A stretch of 64,000 bases of DNA from Bradyrhizobium sp. 1(2017) (GCF_011602485.2 NZ_CP050022.2:7274001-7338000), one strand, 5' to 3'. Shown: positions 1 through 9,530, counted from the stretch's first letter. The notes: generated by a model from the sequence alone, not told the origin. Made by a program: numbers and translations.

Positions 1-1529
1 CCAAAGAATGCGTCGAGATCGTCGAAGCGATAGGCATCCAGGTAGATGCCATTCTCTTCCGCGAGTCTCAGTAGGTCGGTCGACATGTCGATGCTGGGTA
101 GGAGATAGTAGTCGAGTATCTCCTTGTTCTCTGCAGCCATGCGGATCGCGATCGTGATATCGGGGCGCAGGCCGGTGTCGAGTCTGAGCTTCCAGCGAAG
201 AAAGCCGGCCGGCGTGTGCAGGCAGCGGGCAATGATGATCGAGGCGGTAAACTCGCCGTTGATCCTCAAAATGTCAGTTAGCTTGTCAAACTCGACCGTT
301 CCTCCCGCTTCGCGTATCCCCGCCCTCACTTTATCAAGCAATTCCGGAAACATCGTCCGGAGTGCGCGGTTGGTTTCGATATACTGGTAGTCGCGCCCCG
401 GATCGTATCCGACGAGTTGGTACGCCCGGATAAGGCTGCCAAATCTAGTTCGATATACAGAGCTTGAGGGCATCTCATCCATTTCGTCGATGACCAGCCC
501 GGAAAGGTGTCCCTTCTGCTTCAGAAGGGTTGTTAGCCGCTCAAGCATTTCGGCGTCCGTGAGCCGCTTGCTGCGTTCCTCAATGATGCGCCTGGCGGCA
601 AGGAAGAAGTCGCTGTCGATGACGGCGTTGAACGCGTGATCAGCGCGTATCCACATATCCGGCGGATTGATCACACGCGTCTGCTTCAGTTTGAAGGAAA
701 CGCGATTGTAGACGTTGTTGCCGACATACTTTTCGTTGGTGAGGATCTGATGGATTGTCCCGCGGGTCCACGGCCGACCAAATTCGTTCGGAATGCCCTC
801 AAGGTTTAACATGGCGGCAATCTCGGCTTCCGATTTGAGCTGGAGGACGAAGCATCTGTAGATGCGCCGCACCAGCTCGACCTCGTGCGGCGGTCCCGGC
901 TTCAGGATGACCCGGTCGGTTTGCAGGCTCTTGTACTCGCCGCGACCAAGATCGGCCTTCGGCGTCCGATCTTCGTCGATCAGTTGACGCCTGAGACCAT
1001 ATCCGGGCGTGCCGCCCTGCCGGAAGCCGAGAGCGATCAGCCGGCACTGCCCGGCAAAGACCTTTGCGGATAGTTCCCGGCTATACTCGCCGGCCATCGC
1101 CCGCTTCATGCTCTTTATAATGGTAGATGACAGGCTGCCGTCGTTTTCGAACTGCTCGGCGCAATATTGGACCCGGATGCCTGCTTCCTTGCAGGTGTAT
1201 TCGTAGTAGGCACTCTCATCGGCGTCCGGAAACCGGCCCCAGCGGCTCACGTCATAGACCAGCACGACGCTGAAGTCAGTCCGGCGGTTTCGAACGTCGT
1301 CGATGAGTTGTTTAAGGGCATCACGGCCCTCCATGCGCAGTCCGCTGCGCCCCTCGTCAGCATAGGTGCGGACAATCGTGAGGTTATGCCGCGCCGCGTA
1401 GGCTGCGATCGCATCTTTCTGGTTCTCTGTCGAATATTTCTGGTGGTCAGTGGACATGCGCACATATTGCGCCGCCTGTGCCGCGCCTTTCGCTGGCTCT
1501 TCGGCAGTTGCTTGTCTTGCGTGTCGCAC
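1..1529 (-). CDS. Large serine recombinase (3' end beyond window edge)
   Basis: Site-specific recombinase of the resolvase/invertase (large serine) family, which cuts and rejoins DNA through a serine nucleophile. The reading frame is open from the left edge to about 1529. The N-terminus carries the family signature YVRMSTD, with the nucleophilic Ser in it, followed by YADEGRSG, VLVYDVSRWGR and the EYSRELSAKV helix. The recombinase domain follows, with the GGTPGYGLRR and LNLEGIPNEFGRPWTRGTIHQILTNEKY-like segments (about residues 160-270). The start is uncertain: a GTG at 1529 keeps the YVRMSTD motif complete, whereas the ATG at 1457 would fall inside it. The C-terminal end is outside the window. 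It diverges from the small gene at 1609. It probably moved an element in this region; its attachment sites were not identified. Confidence 0.9.
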   Translation of the reverse strand, partial: MRHARQATAEEPAKGAAQAAQYVRMSTDHQKYSTENQKDAIAAYAARHNLTIVRTYADEGRSGLRMEGRDALKQLIDDVRNRRTDFSVVLVYDVSRWGRFPDADESAYYEYTCKEAGIRVQYCAEQFENDGSLSSTIIKSMKRAMAGEYSRELSAKVFAGQCRLIALGFRQGGTPGYGLRRQLIDEDRTPKADLGRGEYKSLQTDRVILKPGPPHEVELVRRIYRCFVLQLKSEAEIAAMLNLEGIPNEFGRPWTRGTIHQILTNEKYVGNNVYNRVSFKLKQTRVINPPDMWIRADHAFNAVIDSDFFLAARRIIEERSKRLTDAEMLERLTTLLKQKGHLSGLVIDEMDEMPSSSVYRTRFGSLIRAYQLVGYDPGRDYQYIETNRALRTMFPELLDKVRAGIREAGGTVEFDKLTDILRINGEFTASIIIARCLHTPAGFLRWKLRLDTGLRPDITIAIRMAAENKEILDYYLLPSIDMSTDLLRLAEENGIYLDAYRFDDLDAFF

Positions 1530-1608
1530 GGAAAGCTACTCGGTCATTGATCAACCTGAATTCAGGTCGAGCCTCGCGATAGTTCAGCGTACCCAAGGGA
1601 GAGCTGGA

Positions 1609-1989
1609 ATGTCGCTTCCGAAAAAGGACCGAAAGATTCAGTCCATTTCAGGAAACTCTCATCCTGATGGAGCGACAGACCTCGGAAGCGCCGAGTTCGC
1701 ACGCGAGATTGCAGAGGCTCTCCACAAGGAGTTTGGTGAGACCCACGCTGCCATCAAGACCGTCGTTGCCCTGACAAAAGCCAACGAGCGCGCTGTAAAG
1801 AACTGGTTCTCGGCCAAGAATGGACCAACGGGTCGACACCTGGTTGATCTTGTACGCATCTCCGATGAAGTCCTGGAAGCGGTATTGCGCATGTCCGGCA
1901 GGAGTGACTTGATTCTCGCGAAAAAGCTCGGTGATTCCAAACAGACGCTGATCAAGATGCTCAACCTTATCGGTGAACTCCAAGGCTAG
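1609..1989 (+). CDS. Small helix-rich, HTH-like protein divergent from recombinase
   Basis: A 126-residue soluble protein starting at an ATG preceded by GGGAGAG. Residues about 35-100 are helix-rich and contain LTKANERAVKNWF followed by GRHLVDLVRISDEVLEAVL. This reads like a phage or element-type helix-turn-helix in which a gap helix and a recognition helix precede a dimerising helix. It lies about 80 bp from the recombinase start in divergent orientation, the usual place for a regulator or directionality factor. That role is inference from position only. I do not recognise the family. Earlier in-frame starts exist, but only this one has a ribosome-binding site. Confidence 0.65.
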   Translation: MSLPKKDRKIQSISGNSHPDGATDLGSAEFAREIAEALHKEFGETHAAIKTVVALTKANERAVKNWFSAKNGPTGRHLVDLVRISDEVLEAVLRMSGRSDLILAKKLGDSKQTLIKMLNLIGELQG

Positions 1990-2194
1990 TTGGTCAAGTC
2001 ACTCTGTCCCTATTAAGCCAGGAAAGCGATACTGCTACAGAGGATCATGCGATACTGCAGAATATTCCCAAACAGACCGATCTCCACAGCCGACGAAGTT
2101 CGCTAGCCGGACTTGGTTCTTCGGGCGTTAAACCTTGAAACTCGTGAATGCGATTACACGAGTTCACGCGCACCGAGGCACTACTTTGGCTGTC

Positions 2195-3604
2195 TCACTC
2201 GGCGGCTTCAGCAGGCGGGCTCTTAAGCTCGGCAAATTTCGCCGCCATCGTCGGATTGCCCCGGGTCAGCTTTTTGATCGTCACGTCCTGCGCCTTGTCA
2301 TTCGCAAGGCGGAGGTTCCGATCGGCGCCTATCAACGCATCCTTGGTCTTCTGCAGGTGATCGATGGACTTATCGATCTCAGCGATCGCCGTCTGGAAGT
2401 GTCTAGAAGCAAGATCGTAGTTCTTCGAGAATGCAGTCTTGAACGTTTCGAGCTGGCTCTCAAACTGCGTGATGTCGATGTTCTGAGTCCTCACGAGCGC
2501 GAGCTCGGTCTTGTACTTGAGCGAGTTAATGGCCGCATTCCGCAGAAGCGTAATCATCGGCAGGAAGAACTGCGGCCGGATGACATACATTTTCGGATAA
2601 CGGTGGAAGACATCGACGATGCCGGTGTTGTAGAGCTCGCTGTCGGGTTCGAGCAGTGAGACCAGGATGGCATATTCGCAACCCTTCTCGGTGCGATCCC
2701 GGTCAAGTTCCTTGAGGAAGTCCTCGTTCTTGCTCTTCGTCGCGGTTCTATCGCTCTCGTTCTTCATCTCGAACATGATCGAGACGATCTCGGTGCCAGC
2801 CTCGTCCGAGTCCCGGAAGATGTAATCGCCCTTGCTGCCGGTCCGCGCGTCGTTGTCTTTCTCGAAATAGGCCCGCGGAAAGGCCATCGAGCGCACCCGG
2901 TTGAATTCGGTCTCACAGTGCTGTTCGAGGGTCTCGCCGACCATCTTGGTCGAGAGGCGTGCCTTCATATCCTTAAGGCGCTCGATCGCGTCATCACGAT
3001 CCTTGATCTGCGTTTCGTACTTGTCCTTGAGCGACTGCTCGCAGAGCTGCTTTTCAAGCTGGACCTGCTTGATGCCGTTTTTCAGCTCATCGCGCTCTTT
3101 CTCAAGCGCGCCCACCGCTTCGGTCACCGCAAGCTTTCTCTCAAGCTCGACACCCTGGAGCTTGCCTTTCAGCTCCTGGATTTCTTCGTCTTTGGCGGCG
3201 GAGATTTTATGCAGCTCGCTGGCCAAAAGCGCCTCTGCAAGCTCCGAGGCAGCCTTCTTCTCGCGCTCCGCTTGGGCCAGAGCAGTCGCGAGCGTGTCAC
3301 GCTCTTTTTCTACTGCACTAAGGGCTTCGGTGACGGCGAGCTTCTGGATAACCTCAGTCGCCTCAAGTTTGGACTTCAACTCCTGGATTTCGGCATCCTT
3401 GGCGGCCGCGGTCTTCTGCAGATCGCTGCTGACCTGCGCCTTGGCCAGTTCCACCGCACTTTGCTTGTCGCGCTCGGCCAATTCCAGCCGTTCGTGCAGT
3501 TGGTTTGCGAAATCGGCGTCACGGACCTGCTTCAGTATCTCGGCATAGCCGGATTCGTCGACTTTGAAGGCCTTGTCACAGTGGGGACAGATGATCTCGT
3601 GCAT
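2195..3604 (-). CDS. DUF2130 domain protein with long coiled coil
   Basis: A 469-residue protein. The N-terminus ([13 protein letters not shown]) has a CxxC pair of the kind seen at the start of DUF2130 proteins. Residues about 40-240 are a heptad-rich Lys/Glu/Ala coiled coil containing two imperfect internal repeats ([10 protein letters not shown] and [10 protein letters not shown], each followed by a KLAVTEA-type stretch). The conserved globular domain follows, with the region from [22 protein letters not shown] through [15 protein letters not shown] and IMFEMKNES. The FEMKNE and KGDYIF segments resemble a PD-(D/E)XK-type core, so a nuclease-like activity is possible but unproven. The start at 3604 is chosen because ACAGGGAAA lies just upstream; a longer frame begins at 3640 or 3757 without a ribosome-binding site. 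Confidence 0.85.
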   Translation of the reverse strand: MHEIICPHCDKAFKVDESGYAEILKQVRDADFANQLHERLELAERDKQSAVELAKAQVSSDLQKTAAAKDAEIQELKSKLEATEVIQKLAVTEALSAVEKERDTLATALAQAEREKKAASELAEALLASELHKISAAKDEEIQELKGKLQGVELERKLAVTEAVGALEKERDELKNGIKQVQLEKQLCEQSLKDKYETQIKDRDDAIERLKDMKARLSTKMVGETLEQHCETEFNRVRSMAFPRAYFEKDNDARTGSKGDYIFRDSDEAGTEIVSIMFEMKNESDRTATKSKNEDFLKELDRDRTEKGCEYAILVSLLEPDSELYNTGIVDVFHRYPKMYVIRPQFFLPMITLLRNAAINSLKYKTELALVRTQNIDITQFESQLETFKTAFSKNYDLASRHFQTAIAEIDKSIDHLQKTKDALIGADRNLRLANDKAQDVTIKKLTRGNPTMAAKFAELKSPPAEAAE

Positions 3605-3848
3605 TTTCCCTGTCCGAGTCGGGGCAGCTGCTGTTGTCATTAAAAAATTGGCTACGGACCGGCGGAATCGGCCTCCGCCCCGTGAGAACAAAATTAGAAC
3701 GAATCCATTTAGGGGGTCAAGCCAGAAGCAGCGGCTATGCGCATTTTGCGTTGGCAATCCCCGCCTTTTCGAGCCCGAAGCAACGGCTCAAGTCGCTGGG
3801 GATCGAAACCGACAAGCGGGCATGGACGTGCACGCGTATGGTGCACTT

Positions 3849-3880
3849 TGGTGGAGGGAGAGAAACCGGGGTCGAACCTT
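3849..3880 (-). other. tRNA 3'-end-like scar inside a gene-free gap
   Basis: Read on the minus strand, this stretch contains a T-loop-like GGTTCGACCCC and ends in CCTCCACCA, as the last ~30 nt of a tRNA or tmRNA would. No matching 5' part is present. Such 3' ends are left behind when integrative elements use tRNA or tmRNA genes as attachment sites. The surrounding gap 3605-4292 holds no other feature I can support. Confidence 0.35.
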
Positions 3881-4292
3881 CTCCACTGCGCCCACGACGC
3901 AAGCACTAGAATAGAAACTCGTGCTAGCGGAAGCGGTTAGCTAGCCGCTTAGAGGACCGAGGCGGACATCCAATGCAATGGGCCGGACCCGCTCCTTTGC
4001 GCAGGGTCGGGGTGTCAGCAGTGAGCCTGATGGCGGCGCAAAAGCGACTTCACGCAGCCCCAGCTGCAAGTTCCCGTGGCACTCGGAGCCGACATGCAGT
4101 GACACCGCACCAACGCAAGCTATGGACGAACTGCGGACATTCGCGAAGCGGGCTCCGTATCAGGTCCTGGGTCCCGGGACGCAGATGGTGGATATGCCGC
4201 CTGCGCATCAGATTGCAGTTACTCCTCAGCCCGATGCCAAAATTCTTCCTCGACAACGTGCTCCAGGACAGCCCGAGCGCCGGTGAAGGACA

Positions 4293-5480
4293 CTATCCAC
4301 CGAGCGAGTGCTCAAGGAAGAAGCGCAGCATTTCTCTCGTCGCATCCGGCCCATGAGGATCGGTGTAGGAGCCGGCGGGACTGCCGCCTGACCACGCATG
4401 TCCGCCGCCATCGATGGTCCAGTGTTCGGAGATCACCCGACCTGCCCCGTCGGTAAGGACCGCTCGGGTATAGGCATGGCCGTCGGGTACGCGTCCGCGA
4501 AGTACCTTCGTCGTCGGTCTCATTGCCCTGGCGGACTGCTCGATAATCTGATCGCCATTCTTGGGATGCACCGTCGTGTCGCGATTTCCATGGAAAACGA
4601 TGGTCGGCACCGAATTTTTGCCATTCGGAATTGCCCTGGAGCCCCCACCCTGCCGCATCGCGACGAACGCGGAGGGAAGATCACTCGCGGCTCCGCACGC
4701 GAGGCCTGAATGAATACCGACGGCCGCGTAAAGGTCGCCATATGTTGCGCCCATGATGGCGGCGGCGGCCCCACCGGCCGAGAGACCCGCGACGTATACG
4801 CGTTTCGGATCGATCGCATGGTCGCGCATGATCTGGCGGGTAATGCCGGCGATCATCGAAGGCTCGCCCCCGCCGCGGCGCTGGTCGCCGGTGCGAAACC
4901 AGTTCCAGCACTTCGACTGGTTGGCGCCACTCGGCTGCTCGGGATACACAACGAAGCAATTCTGCTCTTCCGCCAGGAAGTTCATCCGGGTACCGGTCGC
5001 GAAATCGTCCGGCGATTGGGTGCAGCCATGAAGCATGACGATCAGCGGCAGCCATCGTCCGTGACAGCGGCTTGGGATGAACAGCTTGTACGTCCGGCTT
5101 CCCGCGGCGTTACTGAAGGTACCGGCGATAAACCGTGTGCCCTCGGGCGCGATGTCCGGCGTGGATGGCGGCGTGCGTCCGATCGGACCTCGCAGCCCGA
5201 GCCCGGAAAAATCCTGCATGACGTCAAGCGGCGACGAGCGTCTACGTCCTTGAGCAGAGCTCGGCGAGATCTGCGAAGCTTCCGGCTCTTCGACGACGTC
5301 CGCCGTGGCCTCAATCGTAAGCGGATCGAGCCGCGGATGTCGAGCTTGAGGGGCGTGGCGAGACTCCGGTGTTGGCGCGCTACCGTCCCGAAGCATGCGC
5401 TGCAGGAGCATGGTAGCCTCGGCCAGTCGGCCGGCACGCGTGAGCCGGGTTGCTTCCCGGACTATGTCTTGACTCAGCAT
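4293..5480 (-). CDS. PHB depolymerase-type esterase (LpqC/Esterase family)
   Basis: An alpha/beta-hydrolase of 395 residues in the poly(3-hydroxybutyrate) depolymerase/feruloyl esterase-like family; such enzymes hydrolyse polyester or ester bonds. The fold is clear from about residue 120: TFSNAAGSRTYKLFIP, the oxyanion loop VMLHGCTQS (149-156), FVVYPEQ, and the nucleophile elbow GLSAGG with Ser about 234. A C-terminal DGGGHAWSGG segment supplies the likely catalytic His. Residues 1-110 are a low-complexity extension with no signal peptide, so the enzyme is probably intracellular. Its start lies 3 nt after the stop of the CopG-like gene, so the two form one operon. The true substrate is not shown by the sequence. 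Confidence 0.9.
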   Translation of the reverse strand: MLSQDIVREATRLTRAGRLAEATMLLQRMLRDGSAPTPESRHAPQARHPRLDPLTIEATADVVEEPEASQISPSSAQGRRRSSPLDVMQDFSGLGLRGPIGRTPPSTPDIAPEGTRFIAGTFSNAAGSRTYKLFIPSRCHGRWLPLIVMLHGCTQSPDDFATGTRMNFLAEEQNCFVVYPEQPSGANQSKCWNWFRTGDQRRGGGEPSMIAGITRQIMRDHAIDPKRVYVAGLSAGGAAAAIMGATYGDLYAAVGIHSGLACGAASDLPSAFVAMRQGGGSRAIPNGKNSVPTIVFHGNRDTTVHPKNGDQIIEQSARAMRPTTKVLRGRVPDGHAYTRAVLTDGAGRVISEHWTIDGGGHAWSGGSPAGSYTDPHGPDATREMLRFFLEHSLGG

Positions 5481-5483
5481 CGT

Positions 5484-5912
5484 TCACCTCATTCGGTCGG
5501 CGAGAGCGGCCTTGACCGCGGGTGTTGCGTGAAGCGCCCCCAGTACAGAGACAGACGCGATGGTGGCGCGAGCCAACTCGGGAGTGACGTCCTGGGCGAT
5601 GGTGGCCAAGCCAAGCACATTGATCTGCACCATCTCGCCGGCGCGCCGCGTTGCTTCGAGATCCTCGCGGGTGTAGTTGCGCAAGCCTAGGTCCAGGCTC
5701 TTCCGAGCCGTAGATTGCCTGACGACATCTGCATGGCGTTCGAGCTGGTTCCGGATTGCTGTCCGGATGAAATCGGACCGGTTTGAATAGAACCCTTCCT
5801 GCACCATGAGATCGACATGTCCCAGGTCGACATAGCCAAGGTTGATCGTGATCTTCTCGGTATCGGGGACCTTGGGTCGGAACTCGTGCACATTGTCGCC
5901 CATAGCTGACAC
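5484..5912 (-). CDS. CopG/ribbon-helix-helix-type regulator
   Basis: A 142-residue protein whose residues about 19-60 (KITINLGYVDLGHVDLMVQEG, then YSNRSDFIRTAIRNQLERH) match a ribbon-helix-helix DNA-binding domain of the CopG/ParD type. These bind operators as dimers through the N-terminal beta strand. The C-terminal 80 residues contain conserved-looking helices (YTREDLEATRRAGEMVQINVLG, PAVKAALADRMR). The gene immediately precedes the esterase and is probably co-transcribed with it; control of the esterase is a reasonable inference. A second ATG lies three codons downstream. The 218-bp gap on its 5' side up to 6131 shows no feature I can support. Confidence 0.8.
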   Translation of the reverse strand: MSAMGDNVHEFRPKVPDTEKITINLGYVDLGHVDLMVQEGFYSNRSDFIRTAIRNQLERHADVVRQSTARKSLDLGLRNYTREDLEATRRAGEMVQINVLGLATIAQDVTPELARATIASVSVLGALHATPAVKAALADRMR

Positions 5913-6130
5913 CCATTTATTGCCATCCCACTGGATGGCGGATGGATGTTAGCTAGATCCTCTCGGGTGCGATTTAAGGGGTGCTACACAGATAGTCCCT
6001 CGGCAAGACCGCCTGCCAATCGCTGTCAGGCGTCTTAATCAGAGGAACGAAATTACATGTCGCTGTTTAACGTGCTGATCTCCACAGCCTTTGGCGACAG
6101 ATCTCGGCAGCGCATATCAAGGCGGCACGA

Positions 6131-6340
6131 ATGGCACGCGTAACATCTGTCTCTTGGACAGCTGAAAAACTTGATCGCCTGCAAGAGCTCGTCAGCGGGG
6201 ATGCTTCCGTCGCACGAGCGGCGGTGGTGATGAAACGATCCATGTTTTCCGTCCGGCAAAAAGCGCGCGAAATTGGCTCGCCGTTTCCCACTAAGAGAAC
6301 TTTGCGCGAGCGAGCGTTCGCGAAAGGCTCCGGCGGATGA
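6131..6340 (+). CDS. Small HTH-like basic protein
   Basis: A 69-residue basic protein with AAGGCGG ahead of its ATG. It contains SWTAEKLDRLQELVSGDASVARAAVVMKRSMFSVRQKAREIG. This layout, WTxEkldrL then ASVARAA, then SVRQKAR, is that of small GcrA/SANT-like helix-turn-helix proteins common in rhizobia. DNA binding is inferred from this pattern only. It is followed at once by the decayed gene at 6337. Confidence 0.65.
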   Translation: MARVTSVSWTAEKLDRLQELVSGDASVARAAVVMKRSMFSVRQKAREIGSPFPTKRTLRERAFAKGSGG

Positions 6341-6605
6341 CGATCCGCTCCCGACGCGAAGTCATCACTTCAATCATCCGTTCAGAATAAGAGGCATGGA
6401 CCGACAGTTGCCGGCTGGCGTCTACGAAGTCATCACAGACGAGGAGATGATCGAGAGCCTTTGGTTCGCAGCATTCCGTCGCTTTGCCACCGTTATCAAG
6501 GTGCCGGCTAACCGCTCGGGGGCTTGACGGTGCAGGACATCTCGATCAGCCCTGCCGACGTGTCGGACGCGCAGCATACCGACGCAAGCCCATCCAACAG
6601 CTGAC
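6337..6605 (+). pseudogene. Decayed copy of the PAGxYEVITDEE small-protein family
   Basis: Three pieces in different frames line up with residues 1-90 of the protein at 28685. They are MTIRSRREV, then HPFRIRGMDRQLPAGVYEVITDEE and ATVIKVP, then QDISISPADVSDAQHTDASPS. Stops separate the pieces (TAA near 6391, TGA near 6527), so at least two frameshifts are needed. The gene is therefore broken here. A further remnant of the same family lies at 20926. Confidence 0.7.
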
Positions 6606-6747
6606 AGAACCTCTCTCAGCGATCCGAACCAGATCTGGACGCTCGTCATTTTTCCAAACGGGTCTGAGAGATGTCACCTTTAGGTGCAGGCCTTGGCGAG
6701 CACTGCACATCTGGACGCATGGGACAGAAATCGATAAGGGAAGCGAG

Positions 6748-7038
6748 ATGATAGGCAATTTCACAGTGAGGGTCGCGCGCATTGAGATGATCGAAAGCAA
6801 CGAACGAGGTGAAGACATTCGTTTGACGTTTCACATCGAAGGGCATCAGACCAGTTTTAACTTGCCGATCTTCCTGAACTCTCGCGAGTTCGACGACACT
6901 GAAGTCGTCAAGATCGGTCGCAGCAAGTTACATGATGTTTTCCGTCAGCTTTGCTGTCAGTGCCAGGATTGGCAGCTATCGGAAGACGAGCGCCGCCAGC
7001 TGGCGGAGATTAACGTGCGGCCAGCGACGCTGATTTAG
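6748..7038 (+). CDS. 96-residue conserved small protein, family unknown
   Basis: The start at 6748 has AAGGGAAGCGAG upstream. The protein runs from MIGNFTVRVARIEMIESNERGED to AEINVRPATLI, with an N-terminal half rich in beta strand and a C-terminal half rich in charged helix (SKLHDVFRQL, DWQLSEDERRQLAEIN). A frameshifted paralogue lies at 21969 with strong amino-acid identity, which shows that the frame is under selection or was until recently. I do not recognise a function. Confidence 0.7.
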   Translation: MIGNFTVRVARIEMIESNERGEDIRLTFHIEGHQTSFNLPIFLNSREFDDTEVVKIGRSKLHDVFRQLCCQCQDWQLSEDERRQLAEINVRPATLI

Positions 7039-7113
7039 ATATCCACCAACAACGTCAGCTCCGTGGAACGCGTTCGCGACCTCTCCTTGTGTAGGAACAA
7101 TAGCCCACCGCAT

Positions 7114-7284
7114 ATGTTAGCGCGGCTTATGGACCGCCAACGGGAAAAAAGCCGGCTGGAAGGCGAGCTCGCAAAGTACGCAGCGCTGTCGGAAGCTTTC
7201 CCTGTAGGGGCAGTGAACGAGACCATGCTTGACCTGATTGGCGAGTTAAAGGATCAGCTCCGAAAGCTCGCTCGCGAAGAGTAA
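7114..7284 (+). CDS. Small coiled-coil protein
   Basis: A possible 56-residue protein from the ATG at 7114; a GTG at 7063 would add 17 residues. It is almost entirely helical and charged, with heptads in RQREKSRLEGELAKYAALSEAF and LIGELKDQLRKLAREE. It lies 75 bp downstream of the 96-residue gene in the same direction and could be co-transcribed. No family is recognised. Confidence 0.45.
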   Translation: MLARLMDRQREKSRLEGELAKYAALSEAFPVGAVNETMLDLIGELKDQLRKLAREE

Positions 7285-7373
7285 GGCCGTCCCACCATGC
7301 CATCGTCGTCTCATGCATGCTTCATTAAGGCAATGAACCGCGCTGTTCAGCGCCTGGCCGCGCTTAGGCGTCC

Positions 7374-7610
7374 TCAATGCTGCGTAGTCGCATTTCGATG
7401 GATTATAGAAACGCAGAACAAGCGTTCACTCGTCGAGCGCACTTCGACTGCTAAATCGGGCCGCTCGCCCCCAGAAATCGATTCTTTCGCGATGCCGGCC
7501 AATGTTTGCAACGCTTCCAATTGTGCTGCTTTTTGGTTGGGCAGGCGTAAACCTTCTTCATCCGCGAAGAAATCTCGGCTGCTTTGGATGTCGAAGAAAA
7601 AGCGTTCCAT
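7374..7610 (-). CDS. DUF6894-like small protein
   Basis: A 78-residue protein beginning MERFFFDIQ, with the order typical of DUF6894: FFDI, then DEEGLRLPN, then AQLEALQTLAGIAKES and a closing strand LFCVSIIHR. Members are abundant in Bradyrhizobium and have no established function. An in-frame TTG at 7634 would add eight residues, but no convincing ribosome-binding site precedes either start. Confidence 0.65.
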   Translation of the reverse strand: MERFFFDIQSSRDFFADEEGLRLPNQKAAQLEALQTLAGIAKESISGGERPDLAVEVRSTSERLFCVSIIHRNATTQH

Positions 7611-7801
7611 GAAGACGCATTCAGGCAGGATCAAACTCCACTCTCTCGGACAGAGACGCCAAAGAGAGGACGCCTCGCCCGACGATAAAGGACAATAAAC
7701 TTGCGGTCAGATCGTCGCTGGAAATTACTCGCGCTGCTGCTGCCCGGCTGGAGGTAAGGCCCATTTGTCGACTAGCGCTCAAATGCCTTCTTGGTGAGCA
7801 C

Positions 7802-8662
7802 TTATTTTGCGGAAACAGTGACTTCCACAGTCATTTTGGAGAAGGTCGCTCCCAAGTAGCTTCCTGACACCGGCATCACTTGGCGAATATCCCGCGCAAC
7901 AGCGGCAGGGATCAGGTTGTGGCCTCCTACACTACGATTAGTCGGGTCGAATGTAATCCAGCCTGCGCCCGGAACGTAGATCTCGGCCCAAGCGTGGGTC
8001 GAACCCGAACCCGCTGAACCCACGCGGCTCATGTCCGGGTCGTAGAGGTACCCGGAAACAATTCTACTCCCGAACCCGAGGAAACGGGCGGCTTCCACGA
8101 AAAGCATCGCCATATCTCTGCACGACCCGATGCCGAGCTGCAGTGTCTCATTCGGAGAATGCGTGCCCTCAGCGTCCCGGGCTTCATAACGTATCCACTG
8201 AGTGACCCCCTGGTTCAGGTCCTTGAGCAAAGACAAAGTGTCTGTCGTGCTGCCAAGCACAAATGATTGGGCCCAGTTGCGGACCGCATCGCCGCCATCA
8301 CGGTATTGAGGCGCGGCGAGCGCTCCCAGGTCCGTCCACTCTTCGTCACTGTACCGGAATGGATAGGATACGGCCGAGGCAGCAACCGGAAACACGGGCC
8401 ACGCGCTGGAGCTCAGCTCAACCTCTGACAAACTCTCTATAACGAGCTTGTCCGTCATGGCCATGAAATTTACCATGGCCACAGCATTGCCGAAGACGTC
8501 CTGCGCCCATGTTACCTCATTCGCGGGCGCTATTGTAATTAGATGAGAAAGAAGCCGCAACTCCCGGCCTTCGCGAGGGCGTAGCAGTAATCGATGCGGG
8601 TTCAGACTAACTCCGCTTTCAAAGCTATATATTGTCTGATGTTTTATTCTTAGGACTGTCAC
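7802..8662 (-). CDS. Transglutaminase-like cysteine protease/transferase
   Basis: A 286-residue protein of the bacterial transglutaminase-like superfamily. It has an N-terminal beta domain (residues 1-110, with the PHRLLLRPR and AQDVFGNAV motifs) followed by a papain-like catalytic core. The triad is visible as Cys 181 in GSCRDMAMLF, His 223 in STHAWAEIYVPGAGW and Asp 239 in FDPTN. The start is the GTG at 8662 because GGAGGA lies 6 nt upstream; a longer frame to 8728 has no such signal. There is no signal peptide, so it is probably cytoplasmic. Similar genes often sit beside alpha-E or circularly permuted ATP-grasp genes, but none is here. The gap 8663-9079 shows nothing I can support. Confidence 0.88.
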   Translation of the reverse strand: MTVLRIKHQTIYSFESGVSLNPHRLLLRPREGRELRLLSHLITIAPANEVTWAQDVFGNAVAMVNFMAMTDKLVIESLSEVELSSSAWPVFPVAASAVSYPFRYSDEEWTDLGALAAPQYRDGGDAVRNWAQSFVLGSTTDTLSLLKDLNQGVTQWIRYEARDAEGTHSPNETLQLGIGSCRDMAMLFVEAARFLGFGSRIVSGYLYDPDMSRVGSAGSGSTHAWAEIYVPGAGWITFDPTNRSVGGHNLIPAAVARDIRQVMPVSGSYLGATFSKMTVEVTVSAK

Positions 8663-9079
8663 TGGTCCTCCAAATTGAGTGTGCACGTCCTTTCGGCTGC
8701 CATATGGCGCGCGCTGTCGAGCAGCCAATGTACCACCCGTGCGATTAAGTTGGCTTCCAGCATCAGATTGGTTCGATGCGCGGTGGAGGCCGTCGAAATA
8801 GACCCCGATGACTTTCCGAGTCTTCGGGACCTGCTCTGGCGCCCCGTTAGGGCGAGTCTGGTGTACGCGGAAAGACCTGCTCTGGGCGCGTTACCAGCAG
8901 TTCTACTTCACGCTCCTCCTCTCGCGACTACTGCCGGCTCTCCCGGATGCAGCTGGGGCCGAGCTGTGCGCCCACCGGCGTTACTCGGCCGAGCAGGGAC
9001 AGTTCCGCTTCAAGTCGTTATATCCTATCGAAACTACCATTCGCGTCCCACATTGAAGGGGGCAGTTCGGAGAAAAGAC

Positions 9080-9307
9080 ATGTCAGACCGCCGGGAGCTT
9101 TATCGCAGTCCAAATGGCGATGCATGGTTCATCGCTCGTGAGCCGACGAATGGTTATGCTTTCATTATTCACCAGCCTAATCCGCCATCGGGCGGGCGCC
9201 TCTCTCATATCGAGTTGGGCGACTTCTTGCGCGACGGAAAGGGCCCCGAACAGCAAGCTTTGTTGCGCCTAATCGGAACACTGGTCGAGGTACCGCCGTT
9301 TGCCTAA
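9080..9307 (+). CDS. 75-residue conserved rhizobial small protein
   Basis: It starts MSDRRELYRSPNGDAWFIAREPTNG and continues AFIIHQPNPPSGG, IELGDFL and EQQALLRLIGTL. This pattern is familiar from short conserved proteins of unknown function found widely in Bradyrhizobium. The ATG has AGAAAAG nearby as a weak ribosome-binding site. Nothing in the sequence suggests a specific role. Confidence 0.65.
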   Translation: MSDRRELYRSPNGDAWFIAREPTNGYAFIIHQPNPPSGGRLSHIELGDFLRDGKGPEQQALLRLIGTLVEVPPFA

Positions 9308-9472
9308 GCGGGCACGCGACCTGCTACTCGCATGTGCTTGGCGGGCCGCCATTTAGCCTGCGAGAGGGAGCTGTTTGAAACTATGACCACCGAGGGAGCG
9401 CATCAAAGGGAACAAAGTGTGGGACGGCGGTTTGAATCTGGCGGCAGAACTAGGAGACTGGGAGCCGCGAAG

Positions 9473-9506
9473 AAAAGCCGTTCGGTGTAACGCCCGGCGG
9501 CTTTTT
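9473..9506 (+). terminator. Hairpin with T-run
   Basis: AAAAGCCG and CGGCTTTTT can pair across a 17-nt loop and end in a T-run. This fits an intrinsic terminator, but it lies about 170 bp beyond the stop of the preceding plus-strand gene. Confidence 0.4.
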
Positions 9507-9530
9507 GTTTGAGGGGCATATCTTGAGACT

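Noticed and set aside
6040..6075. EcfG-type promoter (GGAAC ... CGTT) before the small HTH gene
   Set aside because: GGAAC is present, but no CGTT lies at the required 16-18 nt spacing.
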